This document shows, one piece after another, positions 46,527-56,137 of a stretch of DNA of 64,000 nucleotides. The notes beneath the pieces are model-generated. The model saw only the letters and a list, made by a program, of their open reading frames with translations, did not search any database and had not been told where the DNA came from. The first letter of the stretch is position 1; each line of letters begins with the position of its first letter. The position numbers and the translations under genes are program-made. This DNA comes from Bacteroidales bacterium UBA5287 (lineage in GTDB: Bacteria > Bacteroidota > Bacteroidia > Bacteroidales > Dysgonomonadaceae), in NCBI GenBank assembly GCA_002411345.1, contig DHSL01000062.1, forward strand, positions 1 to 64,000, read 5' to 3'.

Positions 46527-47957
46527 TCAGTACTTGTTATTCTTAAAAAGAAGCCTATTTTCACGTGCTTCGTCAAGTCGAATAAGTAGACTTTCTCTAT
46601 TTAAGATTGCTATTTTATCCTTACTTTCAGGGTCAATAAGCTCAAGCATATTCCTAAGATCATCATCTGATAACATTTCCATTGTTTTATCAAACGCTTC
46701 TTTGTTACCTATTTCAAAACGAACAAAAGCCAATCTGTTTTTAACATCTGGAAAGTTGGGATCAAGTTTGAATAATTGTTCAAGATAATCCGCTGCTTCT
46801 TCTAATTTACCTAATGAGACACATATAATCGATAGGCGATTTAAAACATTCTCATTATCTTCTGAAAGCAACGCTGCTTTCATATATGCCTTTTCTGCAT
46901 CAATATAATTTTCTTCATGAATGGCAAGCTCACCCTCAAGACAATAATAATCATAAGTCTCGCGTTCGGATTCAGGGATTTGATCAAACAACTCCTTGGC
47001 CTTTTCTATCTGTTTTTCAAGAATATACACCCATGCGCGTTTCATCAATATGCCTTTTGAACCTAAATGCGCTTCTTTCATATTGATAACTTTGAACATC
47101 TGATCGTATTCTTTCAAAGCTTCATAACTCACAAGAAGTGAATCATATAGCGACATATCATCGGGAGTTTCTTTTAAACATTCTTCAAATATAAGAATTG
47201 CATCTTCTGCATTTCCATTTAAACACATTGCCAACGCCTTCAATTTTAAAGCGTTCACGTCTCCTTCATTGATAGTCAAGGCAAAATCGAATGCATCTAC
47301 TGCTTTTCCGTACTCTCCACTCATGGAATACAACTTTCCTAGATTTACCCAACTCTCAAAAGAATACGGGTCAATATCTAGCAAATGATTGTTGAATTCT
47401 ATTGCTTTAGGGAAATTACTCAACATTTCATATGCATAAGAAAGATCGTTGAGAACTTCCGTATTATTAGAATCTATTTTAAGACTGTCTTCTAAATAAG
47501 GTACAGCTTTATCGTATTCATCAACATCATTATATATAAAGCCTATCTCAATATCTATTGTATATAATTGATCAACCGTTAGTTCCCTTTCAAACAAGTC
47601 GTCAATAATTGCTTCTGCCTCATCCTTCATATCAAGATGAATCAGACACTCTATTTTGAGTAATGGTATGTCAATATCACCATCATCAGATATAGAATCT
47701 ATATAATTTAGAGCTTCTTGGAAATATTGCCCGTCGACCAATTCTTTTGCTTTAATTAGCATCAATTGTTGGCTTCCGGGATGCATAGCAAGTCCTTCTT
47801 TAGTAAGATTATCTGCTTCTTCTAGATCACCAATACTAAAATAATACTCTATCAACATTGAGAACTCATCGGCATCGAGATACATTTTCTTACCATGAGC
47901 ACGCATTTGTTCATATTTATTAAGCAGTTCGGATATATCTAATTCATCATCTTCCAT
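46527..47957 (-). CDS. Tetratricopeptide-repeat protein
   Basis: A 476-residue acidic protein built almost wholly of TPR-type helix pairs, for example EYDKAVPYLEDSLKIDSNNT, FPKAIEFNNHLLDIDPYSFE, YGKAVDAFDFALTINEGDV and LEEAADYLEQLFKLDPNFP. No signal peptide and no membrane segment, so it is probably a cytosolic scaffold. Partner unknown. It lies 30 bases after glnS and may be co-transcribed with it. Confidence 0.85.
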   Translation of the reverse strand: MEDDELDISELLNKYEQMRAHGKKMYLDADEFSMLIEYYFSIGDLEEADNLTKEGLAMHPGSQQLMLIKAKELVDGQYFQEALNYIDSISDDGDIDIPLLKIECLIHLDMKDEAEAIIDDLFERELTVDQLYTIDIEIGFIYNDVDEYDKAVPYLEDSLKIDSNNTEVLNDLSYAYEMLSNFPKAIEFNNHLLDIDPYSFESWVNLGKLYSMSGEYGKAVDAFDFALTINEGDVNALKLKALAMCLNGNAEDAILIFEECLKETPDDMSLYDSLLVSYEALKEYDQMFKVINMKEAHLGSKGILMKRAWVYILEKQIEKAKELFDQIPESERETYDYYCLEGELAIHEENYIDAEKAYMKAALLSEDNENVLNRLSIICVSLGKLEEAADYLEQLFKLDPNFPDVKNRLAFVRFEIGNKEAFDKTMEMLSDDDLRNMLELIDPESKDKIAILNRESLLIRLDEARENRLLFKNNKY

Positions 47958-47987
47958 TCCATCTCTAAATTAATTGTATGCGCATGC

Positions 47988-49676
47988 TTACTTCTTCCAA
48001 GAATCTTTTAGTGCCACTGTACGATTAAATACCAGGTGATCAGGAGTAGAATCATTATCAACATTAAAATATCCTACACGCTGAAACTGAAAATTATCGA
48101 GGGGCTTAACATCTTTCAGGTAAGCTTCTAATTTACAATTCTTTTTCACAATAAGCGAATTGGGATTCAACAATGATCTAAAATCTGTATCTTTTTCACC
48201 AGAAGGATCTTCAACCATAAAAAGACGATCGTAAAGTCGTACTTCTGCATCTATACTATGCGCTGCTGACACCCAGTGAATTGTACCTTTAACTTTTCGA
48301 TTAGCTTCGGGCATACCACTCATTGTTTGTGGATCGAATTCTGCATAAACTTCAACGACATTACCTTGGTCATCCTTTTTGCATCCTGTACACTTAACGA
48401 TATACGCATTCTTCAAACGGACCTCTTTACCTGGGGTTAGTCGGAAATATTTCTTTGGAGCCTCTTCCATGAAGTCATCTCGTTCGATCCATAACTCACG
48501 ACTAAACATTACTTTACGGCTACCCATTGATTCATCTTCAGGATTGTTAACCGCATCTACCTCCTCCACTTTTCCTTCGGGATAGTTAGTGAGGATCAGC
48601 TTAATGGGATCAATAACACCCGAAACACGCATCGTCTTTTTGTTAAGGTCCTCTCGAATGCTATGTTCCAGTAAAGAAACATCGATCATTCCATCATATT
48701 TAGTATAGCCGATATTATTAATAAAATAGCGGATCGATTCAGGAGTATATCCTCTGCGACGCAATCCACAAATAGTAGGCATTCGAGGATCATCCCAGCC
48801 CGACACCAATTTTTCCTGTACAAGTTGCAATAATTTTCGTTTGCTCATCATTGTATAAGTCATGTTCAAACGATTAAACTCGTACTGATTAGGACGATAA
48901 TCGCTGTCGGCCAGCTGATCGATAAACCAGTCATACAGAGGTCGATGCACCACAAACTCTAAAGTACAAAGTGAATGTGTAACCCCCTCAAAATAGTCAG
49001 ATTGTCCATGAGCAAAATCATACATAGGATAAGCCTTCCATTTAGTACCCGTTCTATGGTGAGGAATATGAATAACCCTATAAATAATTGGATCTCTGAA
49101 GTGCATGTTTGAAGAAGCCATGTCTATTTTTGCACGCAACACCATTCTACCCTCTTCAATTTCTCCAGTATTCATTTTCTGAAAAAGTTCAAGAGTCTCC
49201 TCTATCGGTCGGTCACGAAATGGGCTATTTACACCAGGTTGAGTAGGCGTACCTTTTTGTTTTGCTATTTCTTCGGCCGATTGTTCATCCACATAAGCCT
49301 TACCCTCTTTGATAAGTTTTACAGCAAAGTCCCAAAGCTGATCAAAATAATCAGAAGCATAAAACACGTTTTCCCAATGAAAGCCCAGCCATTTTATGTC
49401 CTCCATAATAGAGTCAACATATTCAACATCTTCTTTTACCGGGTTTGTATCATCAAATCGAAGATTACAGATTCCGTTATAGTTATCAGCGATACCAAAA
49501 TCCAAACAAATAGCTTTGGCATGACCGATATGTAAATATCCATTAGGTTCCGGTGGGAATCGTGTTTGCACACGTCCATCATTCTTACCATCACGCAAAT
49601 CTTTTTCAACAATCTGCTCTATGAAATTGAGACTTTTCTTGTTCTCTTCGATATTCAGGTTCTCTGTTTCCGACAT
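47988..49676 (-). CDS. glnS: Glutaminyl-tRNA synthetase
   Basis: A class I synthetase of 562 residues from ATG 49676. The HIGH motif is at residues 49-52 in PPEPNGYLHIGHAKAI, the KMSKS-like motif is MMSKRKL, and FDDTNPVKEDVEYVDSI and RFDDTNP-type surroundings match GlnRS/GluRS. The C-terminal anticodon-binding beta barrels include FNADP-like HWVSAAHSIDAEVRLYD. GlnRS presence implies direct charging of tRNA-Gln. The leader region holds a conserved-looking hairpin (49696-49727). Confidence 0.96.
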   Translation of the reverse strand: MSETENLNIEENKKSLNFIEQIVEKDLRDGKNDGRVQTRFPPEPNGYLHIGHAKAICLDFGIADNYNGICNLRFDDTNPVKEDVEYVDSIMEDIKWLGFHWENVFYASDYFDQLWDFAVKLIKEGKAYVDEQSAEEIAKQKGTPTQPGVNSPFRDRPIEETLELFQKMNTGEIEEGRMVLRAKIDMASSNMHFRDPIIYRVIHIPHHRTGTKWKAYPMYDFAHGQSDYFEGVTHSLCTLEFVVHRPLYDWFIDQLADSDYRPNQYEFNRLNMTYTMMSKRKLLQLVQEKLVSGWDDPRMPTICGLRRRGYTPESIRYFINNIGYTKYDGMIDVSLLEHSIREDLNKKTMRVSGVIDPIKLILTNYPEGKVEEVDAVNNPEDESMGSRKVMFSRELWIERDDFMEEAPKKYFRLTPGKEVRLKNAYIVKCTGCKKDDQGNVVEVYAEFDPQTMSGMPEANRKVKGTIHWVSAAHSIDAEVRLYDRLFMVEDPSGEKDTDFRSLLNPNSLIVKKNCKLEAYLKDVKPLDNFQFQRVGYFNVDNDSTPDHLVFNRTVALKDSWKK

Positions 49677-49695
49677 AATATTTATTAATTGAACT

Positions 49696-49727
49696 CCTTT
49701 CAATACCATTTATAAACTATTGAAAGG
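49696..49727 (-). promoter_or_regulatory. Hairpin in the glnS leader
   Basis: CCTTTCAATA and TATTGAAAGG form a perfect 10-bp stem with a 12-base loop, about 20 bases above the glnS ATG. A TATTTTTG -7 element on the minus strand (49740-49747) lies just upstream, so the stem would lie at the very 5' end of the mRNA. It could affect stability or translation. Confidence 0.45.
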
Positions 49728-49782
49728 ATAAGCTTGTTACAAAAATATTAAAAATAGTTTATGCAATAGAATCTTTTTCAAA

Positions 49783-50799
49783 TTAAATTGACACCCTTGC
49801 ATATGGTGTCACTTCAGGGCCACAAAACTCTTTATCGATGTATTTGAAGTATCCCGTAATGGCAACCATTGCCGCGTTATCAGTTGTATATGAGAACTTT
49901 GGGATATGAATTTTCCAACCATATTTACGACTATACGTTTCAAAAGCCTCGCGTAATCCCGAGTTAGCCGAAACCCCACCTGCCACTGCCACCTCTTTAA
50001 TATTCAAGTCTTTAGCAGCGAGATATAATTTATTCATCAATACATCAATGATTGTTTTCTGTAAAGAAGCGCATAAGTCCTCCTTATTCAAATTAATAAA
50101 ATCAGCATCATTCTTCAGTTCATCTCTAAGAAAATAGAGGAACGATGTTTTTAATCCACTGAAACTGTAATCATATCCAGCAACATGCGGTTTATTAAAT
50201 TTGAATCTATCAGGATCACCCAGTTTAGCCAATCTATCTACAACAGGTCCACCAGGATATCCTAAGTCCATGACTTTAGCACACTTATCGAATGCCTCAC
50301 CAGCCGCATCATCTATTGTTTGTCCGATAATTTGCATATCATTATAGTCTTTCACCAAAATGATCTGCGAATTACCTCCAGAAACCAGTAGACATAAAAA
50401 CGGGAACGAAGGTTGATTCATATCCGATTCGTCCTCTTTGATAAAGTGAGCCAGGACATGCGCCTGCAAGTGATTCACCTCTATCATTGGGATGTTAAGC
50501 GCAGATGAAAACCCCTTTGCGAAAGAAGTCCCCACGAGCAACGACCCTAGTAATCCCGGTCCCCTAGTGAAAGCCACTGCCGACAGTTCCTCTTTCGAGA
50601 TGCCCGCTTGTTTAAGAGCATCATGCACTACAGGAATTATATTTTGTTGATGGGCGCGTGAAGCCAATTCCGGGACGACGCCTCCATAACGTTCGTGGAC
50701 AGCCTGTCCCGCCACCACATTAGAACATATGACCCCATCACGGATTATTGCAGCCGATGTGTCATCACACGAAGACTCTATACCTAAAATAGTTATCAT
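49783..50799 (-). CDS. tsaD: tRNA threonylcarbamoyladenosine transferase subunit TsaD
   Basis: A 338-residue ASKHA-fold enzyme that transfers the threonylcarbamoyl group to A37 of ANN-decoding tRNAs. Features: ILGIESSCDDTSAAI, RYGGVVPELASRAHQQN, FTRGPGLLGSLLVG, the metal-binding histidines in VNHLQAHVLAHF, LLVSGGNSQI, DDAAGEAFDKCAKVMDLGYP and AVAGGVSANSGLRE. The ATG at 50799 is chosen over a TTG two codons earlier. A minus-strand -7 motif TATCTTTG (50818-50825) just upstream may give it its own promoter. Confidence 0.97.
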   Translation of the reverse strand: MITILGIESSCDDTSAAIIRDGVICSNVVAGQAVHERYGGVVPELASRAHQQNIIPVVHDALKQAGISKEELSAVAFTRGPGLLGSLLVGTSFAKGFSSALNIPMIEVNHLQAHVLAHFIKEDESDMNQPSFPFLCLLVSGGNSQIILVKDYNDMQIIGQTIDDAAGEAFDKCAKVMDLGYPGGPVVDRLAKLGDPDRFKFNKPHVAGYDYSFSGLKTSFLYFLRDELKNDADFINLNKEDLCASLQKTIIDVLMNKLYLAAKDLNIKEVAVAGGVSANSGLREAFETYSRKYGWKIHIPKFSYTTDNAAMVAITGYFKYIDKEFCGPEVTPYARVSI

Positions 50800-50843
50800 T
50801 GTCAATAATTGAAGTTACAAAGATAATATAAAAATGTGAGCAG

Positions 50844-52487
50844 TTAAAGAGTAACATCGAAACGTATGTTACCAAGAATAGCATAAGGATTTTCCCTATA
50901 TGTAAAACGATGCACATATTCAATTCGGAAAAGTCCAAGAATATTAGTAATTCCAATAGCCCCTTCCAGATAAGAAACGTCCCCCATCGGCATTGAAGTT
51001 TCAGGGAATGCCAAAAGGCCGTTATCAGTCGTAGGATAATTCTTATCAGATAGATGACTACTAATTCCCCTTAATGTAACCACCTCTTTTATGCCAAGTT
51101 TATCAATCAAAGGCACTTTAGAGAAAAGGAAATTCTCACCAACGAAAGTCGCCCGTACGCCAAAGAGTTGATCCGCGGGGAATTCCATTATTGGAGAGAG
51201 ATAAAACCGATTATTCTCAATCAAGTAGAATGACCTTTGATTAGGGTAGATCAATAAAGGAAACGGCACCTGATTCCATACCCGTTGCGCATCAGCAACC
51301 ATATCAAGTCTCCCTGCATTTCCAAGGATAAAACGCTTTTGTACAGATAAATCCGTACGATGATATTTCACCGTACCCCCCAGAAAACCATTCATTCCAA
51401 CCAGATGTGATAAAATCAATACCGGTTTATTTAAAGAAAGCGATTTACGTTTGCGTCCATTTTGCTCATAATCCTCATCAAAAGAATAGCGTAACTGAAG
51501 CCCCACATTACTTTCACGAAGACGCGTAATGTTGGTTGGTTCACCAAGCTTTGTCATTCGGTTGAAAGTCAATCCAGCTACCGGAGTCATATCAGAAGAC
51601 CTGACCCAAACCATATAAGCAAGTCCCGACAGCGATTCCCTTTCATAATTCATTTCAGCGAACCGACGATAAACCATTGCGTTTTTTGAACGATTATACG
51701 TAAAAAGAAGCAAGTCGTTAGGCATTCTTGGAGACATTTCCCCATAAGCATAGATATCGTTTTCTAAGATCAAATTAATATTATTCTGTGGAAACTCACC
51801 CGAATAGTACTGTCTCTTATTTAGAGAGTAAGTCGCCTCGCCCCGATATTTGAACCTTTGATCATCCAATCCGTATGCAATATACCCTTTCAAGAACAAA
51901 TGCGGAGAGAACCTTGAATTTGTCGCCACTCCCGCTCTCAAACGAAATCCCTCTACCGGATTGATAGAAGGGATATTTTGTAAAGGACCAAAATCAAATT
52001 TATTCGATTCAGGATTGCCAAGAGGCACCCAATTTTTCTTGATTATGTTGATTAAATTTCCAAAAGAATTCCTTTCAGAAACACCAGTTTCCGAATTCCC
52101 ATCTGTCGAAATATTTGTAAGAGAATCGTTGCTTGTGAAACTAATTCCAGATAATTCTTGAGCAATAGAAGATGAATGATTTGAAAGCCGGTCGTTATTT
52201 GTATAACCTATTCTGGATGTTCCTTGAGCATCAGAAGCTGAATTTTCGTTTAGACGGTTGTCGTTTGTGAAACCTGTGCCGGACGTTTCTTGCGTTTCAG
52301 AAACTGAATTAGTTATTATGGAATTATCCTTAACCAGATCAGCATTAGATATATTTTGAGCTTCCGCAGTTAAAGTATTGGTCAAGGAATTACTGCTTGC
52401 GGATTGATTTACAACCCCTTGAGCATTAATTCCTCCAACCAAAACATAGCAATAAGCAATTGTTAACAATAACTTTTTTAAATTCAT
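50844..52487 (-). CDS. DUF5686-like outer membrane protein with N-terminal repeats
   Basis: A 547-residue protein with a signal peptide (LLLTIAYCYVLVGGINAQ). Residues about 39-126 consist of four imperfect 22-residue repeats rich in Ser, Asn and Thr (core like SGTGFTNDNRLN, SRIGYTNNDRLS, SGISFTSNDSLT). From about 150 onward the sequence resembles the barrel part of DUF5686 proteins (FDFGPLQNIPSINPVEGFRL, SPHLFLKGYIAYGLDDQRFKY) and ends in a barrel-type strand (ILGNIRFDVTL). Typical DUF5686 proteins are longer and carry an N-terminal carboxypeptidase-like domain, which is absent here. It lies 18 bases after ettA. Confidence 0.75.
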   Translation of the reverse strand: MNLKKLLLTIAYCYVLVGGINAQGVVNQSASSNSLTNTLTAEAQNISNADLVKDNSIITNSVSETQETSGTGFTNDNRLNENSASDAQGTSRIGYTNNDRLSNHSSSIAQELSGISFTSNDSLTNISTDGNSETGVSERNSFGNLINIIKKNWVPLGNPESNKFDFGPLQNIPSINPVEGFRLRAGVATNSRFSPHLFLKGYIAYGLDDQRFKYRGEATYSLNKRQYYSGEFPQNNINLILENDIYAYGEMSPRMPNDLLLFTYNRSKNAMVYRRFAEMNYERESLSGLAYMVWVRSSDMTPVAGLTFNRMTKLGEPTNITRLRESNVGLQLRYSFDEDYEQNGRKRKSLSLNKPVLILSHLVGMNGFLGGTVKYHRTDLSVQKRFILGNAGRLDMVADAQRVWNQVPFPLLIYPNQRSFYLIENNRFYLSPIMEFPADQLFGVRATFVGENFLFSKVPLIDKLGIKEVVTLRGISSHLSDKNYPTTDNGLLAFPETSMPMGDVSYLEGAIGITNILGLFRIEYVHRFTYRENPYAILGNIRFDVTL

Positions 52488-52505
52488 CAGAAATTAGAAT
52501 TCGAC

Positions 52506-54185
52506 TTATAATTTACGATATCTAACCCTTTTTGGTTCCACATTACCCAGTCTCATTTTTTTATTCTCTTCATACTCACTGTATGAACCCTCAAAGTAGA
52601 AAACCTCCGAATCACCTTCGAAAGCAAGGATATGTGTACAAATTCTATCCAAGAACCAACGGTCGTGTGAAATTACCACAGCACATCCAGCGAAGTTTTC
52701 AAGTCCCTCCTCCAAAGCACGTAAAGTATTCACATCAATATCGTTAGTCGGCTCATCGAGCAACAGCACGTTCGCTTCAGACTTCAAAGTAAGCGCCAGG
52801 TGCAAACGATTTCGTTCCCCACCCGATAAAACACCCGTAAGTTTTTCCTGATCGGCCCCTGTAAAGTTAAATCTTGCAAGATAAGCACGAGAATTTATTT
52901 CTTTACCGCCAACTCTAATAAACTCCAAACCACCTGATACCACCTGATAAACAGTCTTTTCCGGATCTATAGACGTATGCGCCTGATCCACATAAGCCGT
53001 AACCACTGTTTCTCCGATCTCAAAAGTACCTTTGTCCGGTGTTTCCAGTCCCTGTATCAGTCGGAACAACGTAGTTTTTCCCGCCCCATTCGGTCCGATT
53101 ACCCCTACGATTCCGTTAGGAGGTAACATAAAATTCAAGTTATCATATAGCAGTTTATCTCCATAAGCCTTTGCAACCCCAATAGCCTCAATCACCTTAT
53201 TTCCGAGTCGCGGTCCATTAGGGATAAAAATCTCCAACTTCTCTTCTCTTTCTTTTTGGTCCTGATTCAGCAACTGTTCATACGAGTTCAAGCGAGCCTT
53301 TCCTTTAGCCTGTCGCGCTTTGGGAGCCATTCTGATCCATTCAAGTTCATGCTCCAGCGTTTTGCGACGTTTGCTAACCTGCTTTTCCTCCATCTCCATG
53401 CGTTTAGTCTTTTGTTCCAGCCACGAAGTATAATTCCCTCTATAAGGAATTCCTTCTCCGCGATCCAGTTCAAGAATCCAACCAGCAACATGATCAAGGA
53501 AATATCGGTCGTGCGTGATACAAATCACCGTACCCTTATACTGTTGCAAGTGCTGTTCAAGCCAGTCGATTGATTCAGCATCAAGGTGGTTAGTCGGCTC
53601 ATCAAGTAAAAGCACATCAGGCTCTTGTAATAGAAGACGACAAAGCGCCACTCGACGTCTTTCTCCTCCCGAAAGCTCATTAATAGGTTGATCCACAGGA
53701 GGACAACGCAAAGCATCCATAGCCCTATCCAATCTATTATCGATAGTCCATGCATCCGCCGCATCCAATTTATCCTGCAATTCCGCCTGTCTCGCAAAGA
53801 GTTGATTCATCTTCTCTTCGTCCTCATAATATTCAGGCAGACCAAATTTATTATTTATCTCCTCATATTCATTCAAGAGGTCCATAATCGGTTGTACCCC
53901 TTCACGAACAATATCGATTACTGTTTTATCAGGATCAAGTTTTGGGTCCTGTTCCAGATATCCAACAGAATAACTTTTATCTGAAACCACTTCGCCCTGA
54001 TATTCCTTTTCTATTCCGGCAATAATTTTCAGCAAGGTTGATTTACCCGATCCGTTAAGTCCTATGATTCCAATTTTGGCCCCATAGTAAAATGAGATAT
54101 AGATATCTTTTAACACCTGTTTATGTGGCGGAAAGGTTTTACTCACACCCACCATTGAGAAAATAATTTTCTTGTCGTCGGACAT
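52506..54185 (-). CDS. ettA: ABC-F ATPase EttA (energy-dependent translational throttle)
   Basis: A 559-residue soluble protein with two ABC ATPase domains and no membrane part. Walker A motifs are GLNGSGKST and GPNGAGKTT; signatures are LSGGERRR and LSGGERNR; Walker B strings are VLLLDEPTNHLD and VLLLDEPTNDID. The arm region after the first Walker A (DLLNEYEEINNKFG) and the linker (LEHELEWIRMAPKARQAK) match the EttA subgroup. EttA binds the ribosomal E site and couples early elongation to energy state. First gene of the ettA-DUF5686-tsaD run, with its own promoter. Confidence 0.93.
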   Translation of the reverse strand: MSDDKKIIFSMVGVSKTFPPHKQVLKDIYISFYYGAKIGIIGLNGSGKSTLLKIIAGIEKEYQGEVVSDKSYSVGYLEQDPKLDPDKTVIDIVREGVQPIMDLLNEYEEINNKFGLPEYYEDEEKMNQLFARQAELQDKLDAADAWTIDNRLDRAMDALRCPPVDQPINELSGGERRRVALCRLLLQEPDVLLLDEPTNHLDAESIDWLEQHLQQYKGTVICITHDRYFLDHVAGWILELDRGEGIPYRGNYTSWLEQKTKRMEMEEKQVSKRRKTLEHELEWIRMAPKARQAKGKARLNSYEQLLNQDQKEREEKLEIFIPNGPRLGNKVIEAIGVAKAYGDKLLYDNLNFMLPPNGIVGVIGPNGAGKTTLFRLIQGLETPDKGTFEIGETVVTAYVDQAHTSIDPEKTVYQVVSGGLEFIRVGGKEINSRAYLARFNFTGADQEKLTGVLSGGERNRLHLALTLKSEANVLLLDEPTNDIDVNTLRALEEGLENFAGCAVVISHDRWFLDRICTHILAFEGDSEVFYFEGSYSEYEENKKMRLGNVEPKRVRYRKL

Positions 54186-54298
54186 ACTTTACAATTTATT
54201 TTAATATTATTATAACACAATAAACCCCGAGGAATTATCTTTAATTTAATCTAAAAGCAATAGAAAAATCAATCGATTAATCCCCACCAATTTTAATA

Positions 54299-54331
54299 CA
54301 AAGATATATAAAATGCATGAAATTCAGCAAT
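54299..54331 (-). promoter_or_regulatory. ettA promoter
   Basis: The minus strand reads TATCTTTG at 54299-54306 with an ATTG (TTTG-like) at 54328-54331, 21 bases upstream. The predicted leader is about 105 bases. Confidence 0.55.
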
Positions 54332-54475
54332 CCCCATTCTTTGCAAGTTTCAATTACTTTATGAAAAATTAAAGCAAAGACTTTTCAGCAGCAAAAGTAA
54401 GACACACATAAGACTTCAACAATGTTAAATAAAGCCAAAACCCACACCATGCTTCCACTTAAGTCTTATCAAAGA

Positions 54476-54541
54476 ATAGTGAGAGCATAGTGAGAGCATA
54501 GTGAGAGCATAGTGAGAGCATGGTGAGAGGAGCGTGAGAGT
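54476..54541. repeat. 11-bp tandem repeat array (6 units)
   Basis: Four perfect copies of ATAGTGAGAGC followed by the degenerate ATGGTGAGAGG and AGCGTGAGAGT. It lies in the 423-base gap between GH29 and ettA, which otherwise holds only the ettA promoter. The unit is related to the array at 41247-41290. Confidence 0.9.
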
Positions 54542-54608
54542 CACCTCGGAGCAGGAAAGGAGTTTCAAAGAGTAAATAATATAAAAAACAATACAATATA
54601 TGTAAATA

Positions 54609-55910
54609 TTAAAACTCCAATACCACTACAAAATCAGTATCATTTGGAATTTCATCCAGTTGTAAAACGATACCATCTTTTTCCTTTGAATATTTTATAG
54701 TTTTTTTATCCAGAAACGATTTAGCCGAACGCACTTTTTTCCCCGTCAAAGGTAAAAAAAGCTTATTGTTTTGAAGATTTATGATATGCACAAACAATTT
54801 ATTACCATTTTGTGTAGTAACCCCCCATTCTTGCGGAGCAATCACTCCCCCACGCGTATTGTAAATAGATTCACCATAGACTTTGAGCCAATCCCCGATT
54901 GCGCAATACCTTTGAATTGCTATGTCCGGGAACTCCCCATTAGGACGTGGTCCCACATTCATCAGCAGATTTGCATTATTTCCAGCAGCTTTTATTAAAT
55001 AATGAATCAATTCTTTTTCCGATTTATAATTCAAGTCAGTGATGCTGTATCCCCAAGTATTATTCATTGTTTCGCACGTTTCGAGCGGCAATTGTCCGAT
55101 AGTAGCCGTACCCGAGAACCCCGTTTTATTTTGTCCAGGCAAATCCTTTTCGAATGTTTGTCCATCCTCCCCCTCCAAAGGCGTTAAATGATGATTATTG
55201 ATAACCAAACAACCAGGTTGAATACTATGAATAAGGTCATAAATCTCTCTAATTTTCCAATCAAATTCCGCCGGTTGATCCCAGAGTCCATCGAACCAGA
55301 TTGCCCCTATTTCACCGTAGTTAGTAAGCAGTTCCGTAATTTGATTCTTCATAAACCGGTGGTAAGAATCCCAATTTCCTTTTTCTGTACGTCCTACCCC
55401 ATGCCCTGTTCTTCCCAGCGGATAGTAATCATTTCGTGTCCAATCCAGAAGTGAATAATAAAAATGCAGTTTGACGCCCTGTTTATGACATTCGTCCGCC
55501 AGTTCCTTTATTATATCCCGTTTGAAAGGCGTTGCATCCACAATATTAAATGGCGATTGTTTAGTTTCGAACATTGAAAATCCATCGTGATGCCGAGATG
55601 TTATGCAAATATATTTTGCACCCGATGCTTTTACGTCCGCCACCCATTTAGCCGCATCATATTTAGAAGGATAAAACCCTTGGGCCAGTTTAGCATATTC
55701 ATTATGATTAATATTCTTATTATTCATTATCCATTCCCCGTCGGCCATCATGCTGTAAATACCCCAGTGAATGAACACCCCGAATTTCATGTCTTGAAAT
55801 TCCTCTCTATTTTTCAGATTATCGTTAGTTGGAACATAAGATTGCTGTGCCATAGACAAACAAACAAATAAGAACGATACAACTACAAGTAGTGTATATT
55901 TTTGTTTCAT
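54609..55910 (-). CDS. Alpha-L-fucosidase, GH29
   Basis: A 433-residue secreted glycosidase with a signal peptide (LLVVVSFLFVCLSMAQQ). GH29 landmarks: DMKFGVFIHWGIYSM, YICITSRHHDGFSMFETKQS, HFYYSLLDWTRNDYYP and the catalytic nucleophile Asp (about residue 207) in GAIWFDGLWDQP. The C-terminal NANLLMNVGPRPNGEFP is also typical. It removes alpha-linked L-fucose from glycans, probably in the periplasm. Own promoter upstream (55958-55990); it is not in a clear polysaccharide locus. Confidence 0.93.
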   Translation of the reverse strand: MKQKYTLLVVVSFLFVCLSMAQQSYVPTNDNLKNREEFQDMKFGVFIHWGIYSMMADGEWIMNNKNINHNEYAKLAQGFYPSKYDAAKWVADVKASGAKYICITSRHHDGFSMFETKQSPFNIVDATPFKRDIIKELADECHKQGVKLHFYYSLLDWTRNDYYPLGRTGHGVGRTEKGNWDSYHRFMKNQITELLTNYGEIGAIWFDGLWDQPAEFDWKIREIYDLIHSIQPGCLVINNHHLTPLEGEDGQTFEKDLPGQNKTGFSGTATIGQLPLETCETMNNTWGYSITDLNYKSEKELIHYLIKAAGNNANLLMNVGPRPNGEFPDIAIQRYCAIGDWLKVYGESIYNTRGGVIAPQEWGVTTQNGNKLFVHIINLQNNKLFLPLTGKKVRSAKSFLDKKTIKYSKEKDGIVLQLDEIPNDTDFVVVLEF

Positions 55911-55957
55911 AGTAACATTGTTTTTTTTATGATAATTATTAAATTAGTATTAATATT

Positions 55958-55990
55958 CAAAAGTAATAAATTAATTTTACTTATTCCAAA
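55958..55990 (-). promoter_or_regulatory. GH29 gene promoter
   Basis: On the minus strand, TTTG (55987-55990) and TACTTTTG (55958-55965) are 21 bases apart, giving a leader of about 40 bases. Confidence 0.65.
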
Positions 55991-56045
55991 AAAATGTTAT
56001 CTTTTTCATTCATATCCATATTTAGATTTTTTGATGTAATATTTT

Positions 56046-56076
56046 TTTGTTAAACGCAAAAGATTTTGTATTTTTG
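56046..56076 (+). promoter_or_regulatory. gapA promoter
   Basis: TTTG (56046-56049) and TATTTTTG (56069-56076) are 19 bases apart, a textbook Bacteroidota promoter 62 bases above the gapA ATG. Confidence 0.8.
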
Positions 56077-56137
56077 CGCTGCCAATAAAAGAGATTGATT
56101 TTAAGTATTATCTTAACAAATAAATTTTCAAAAAATT

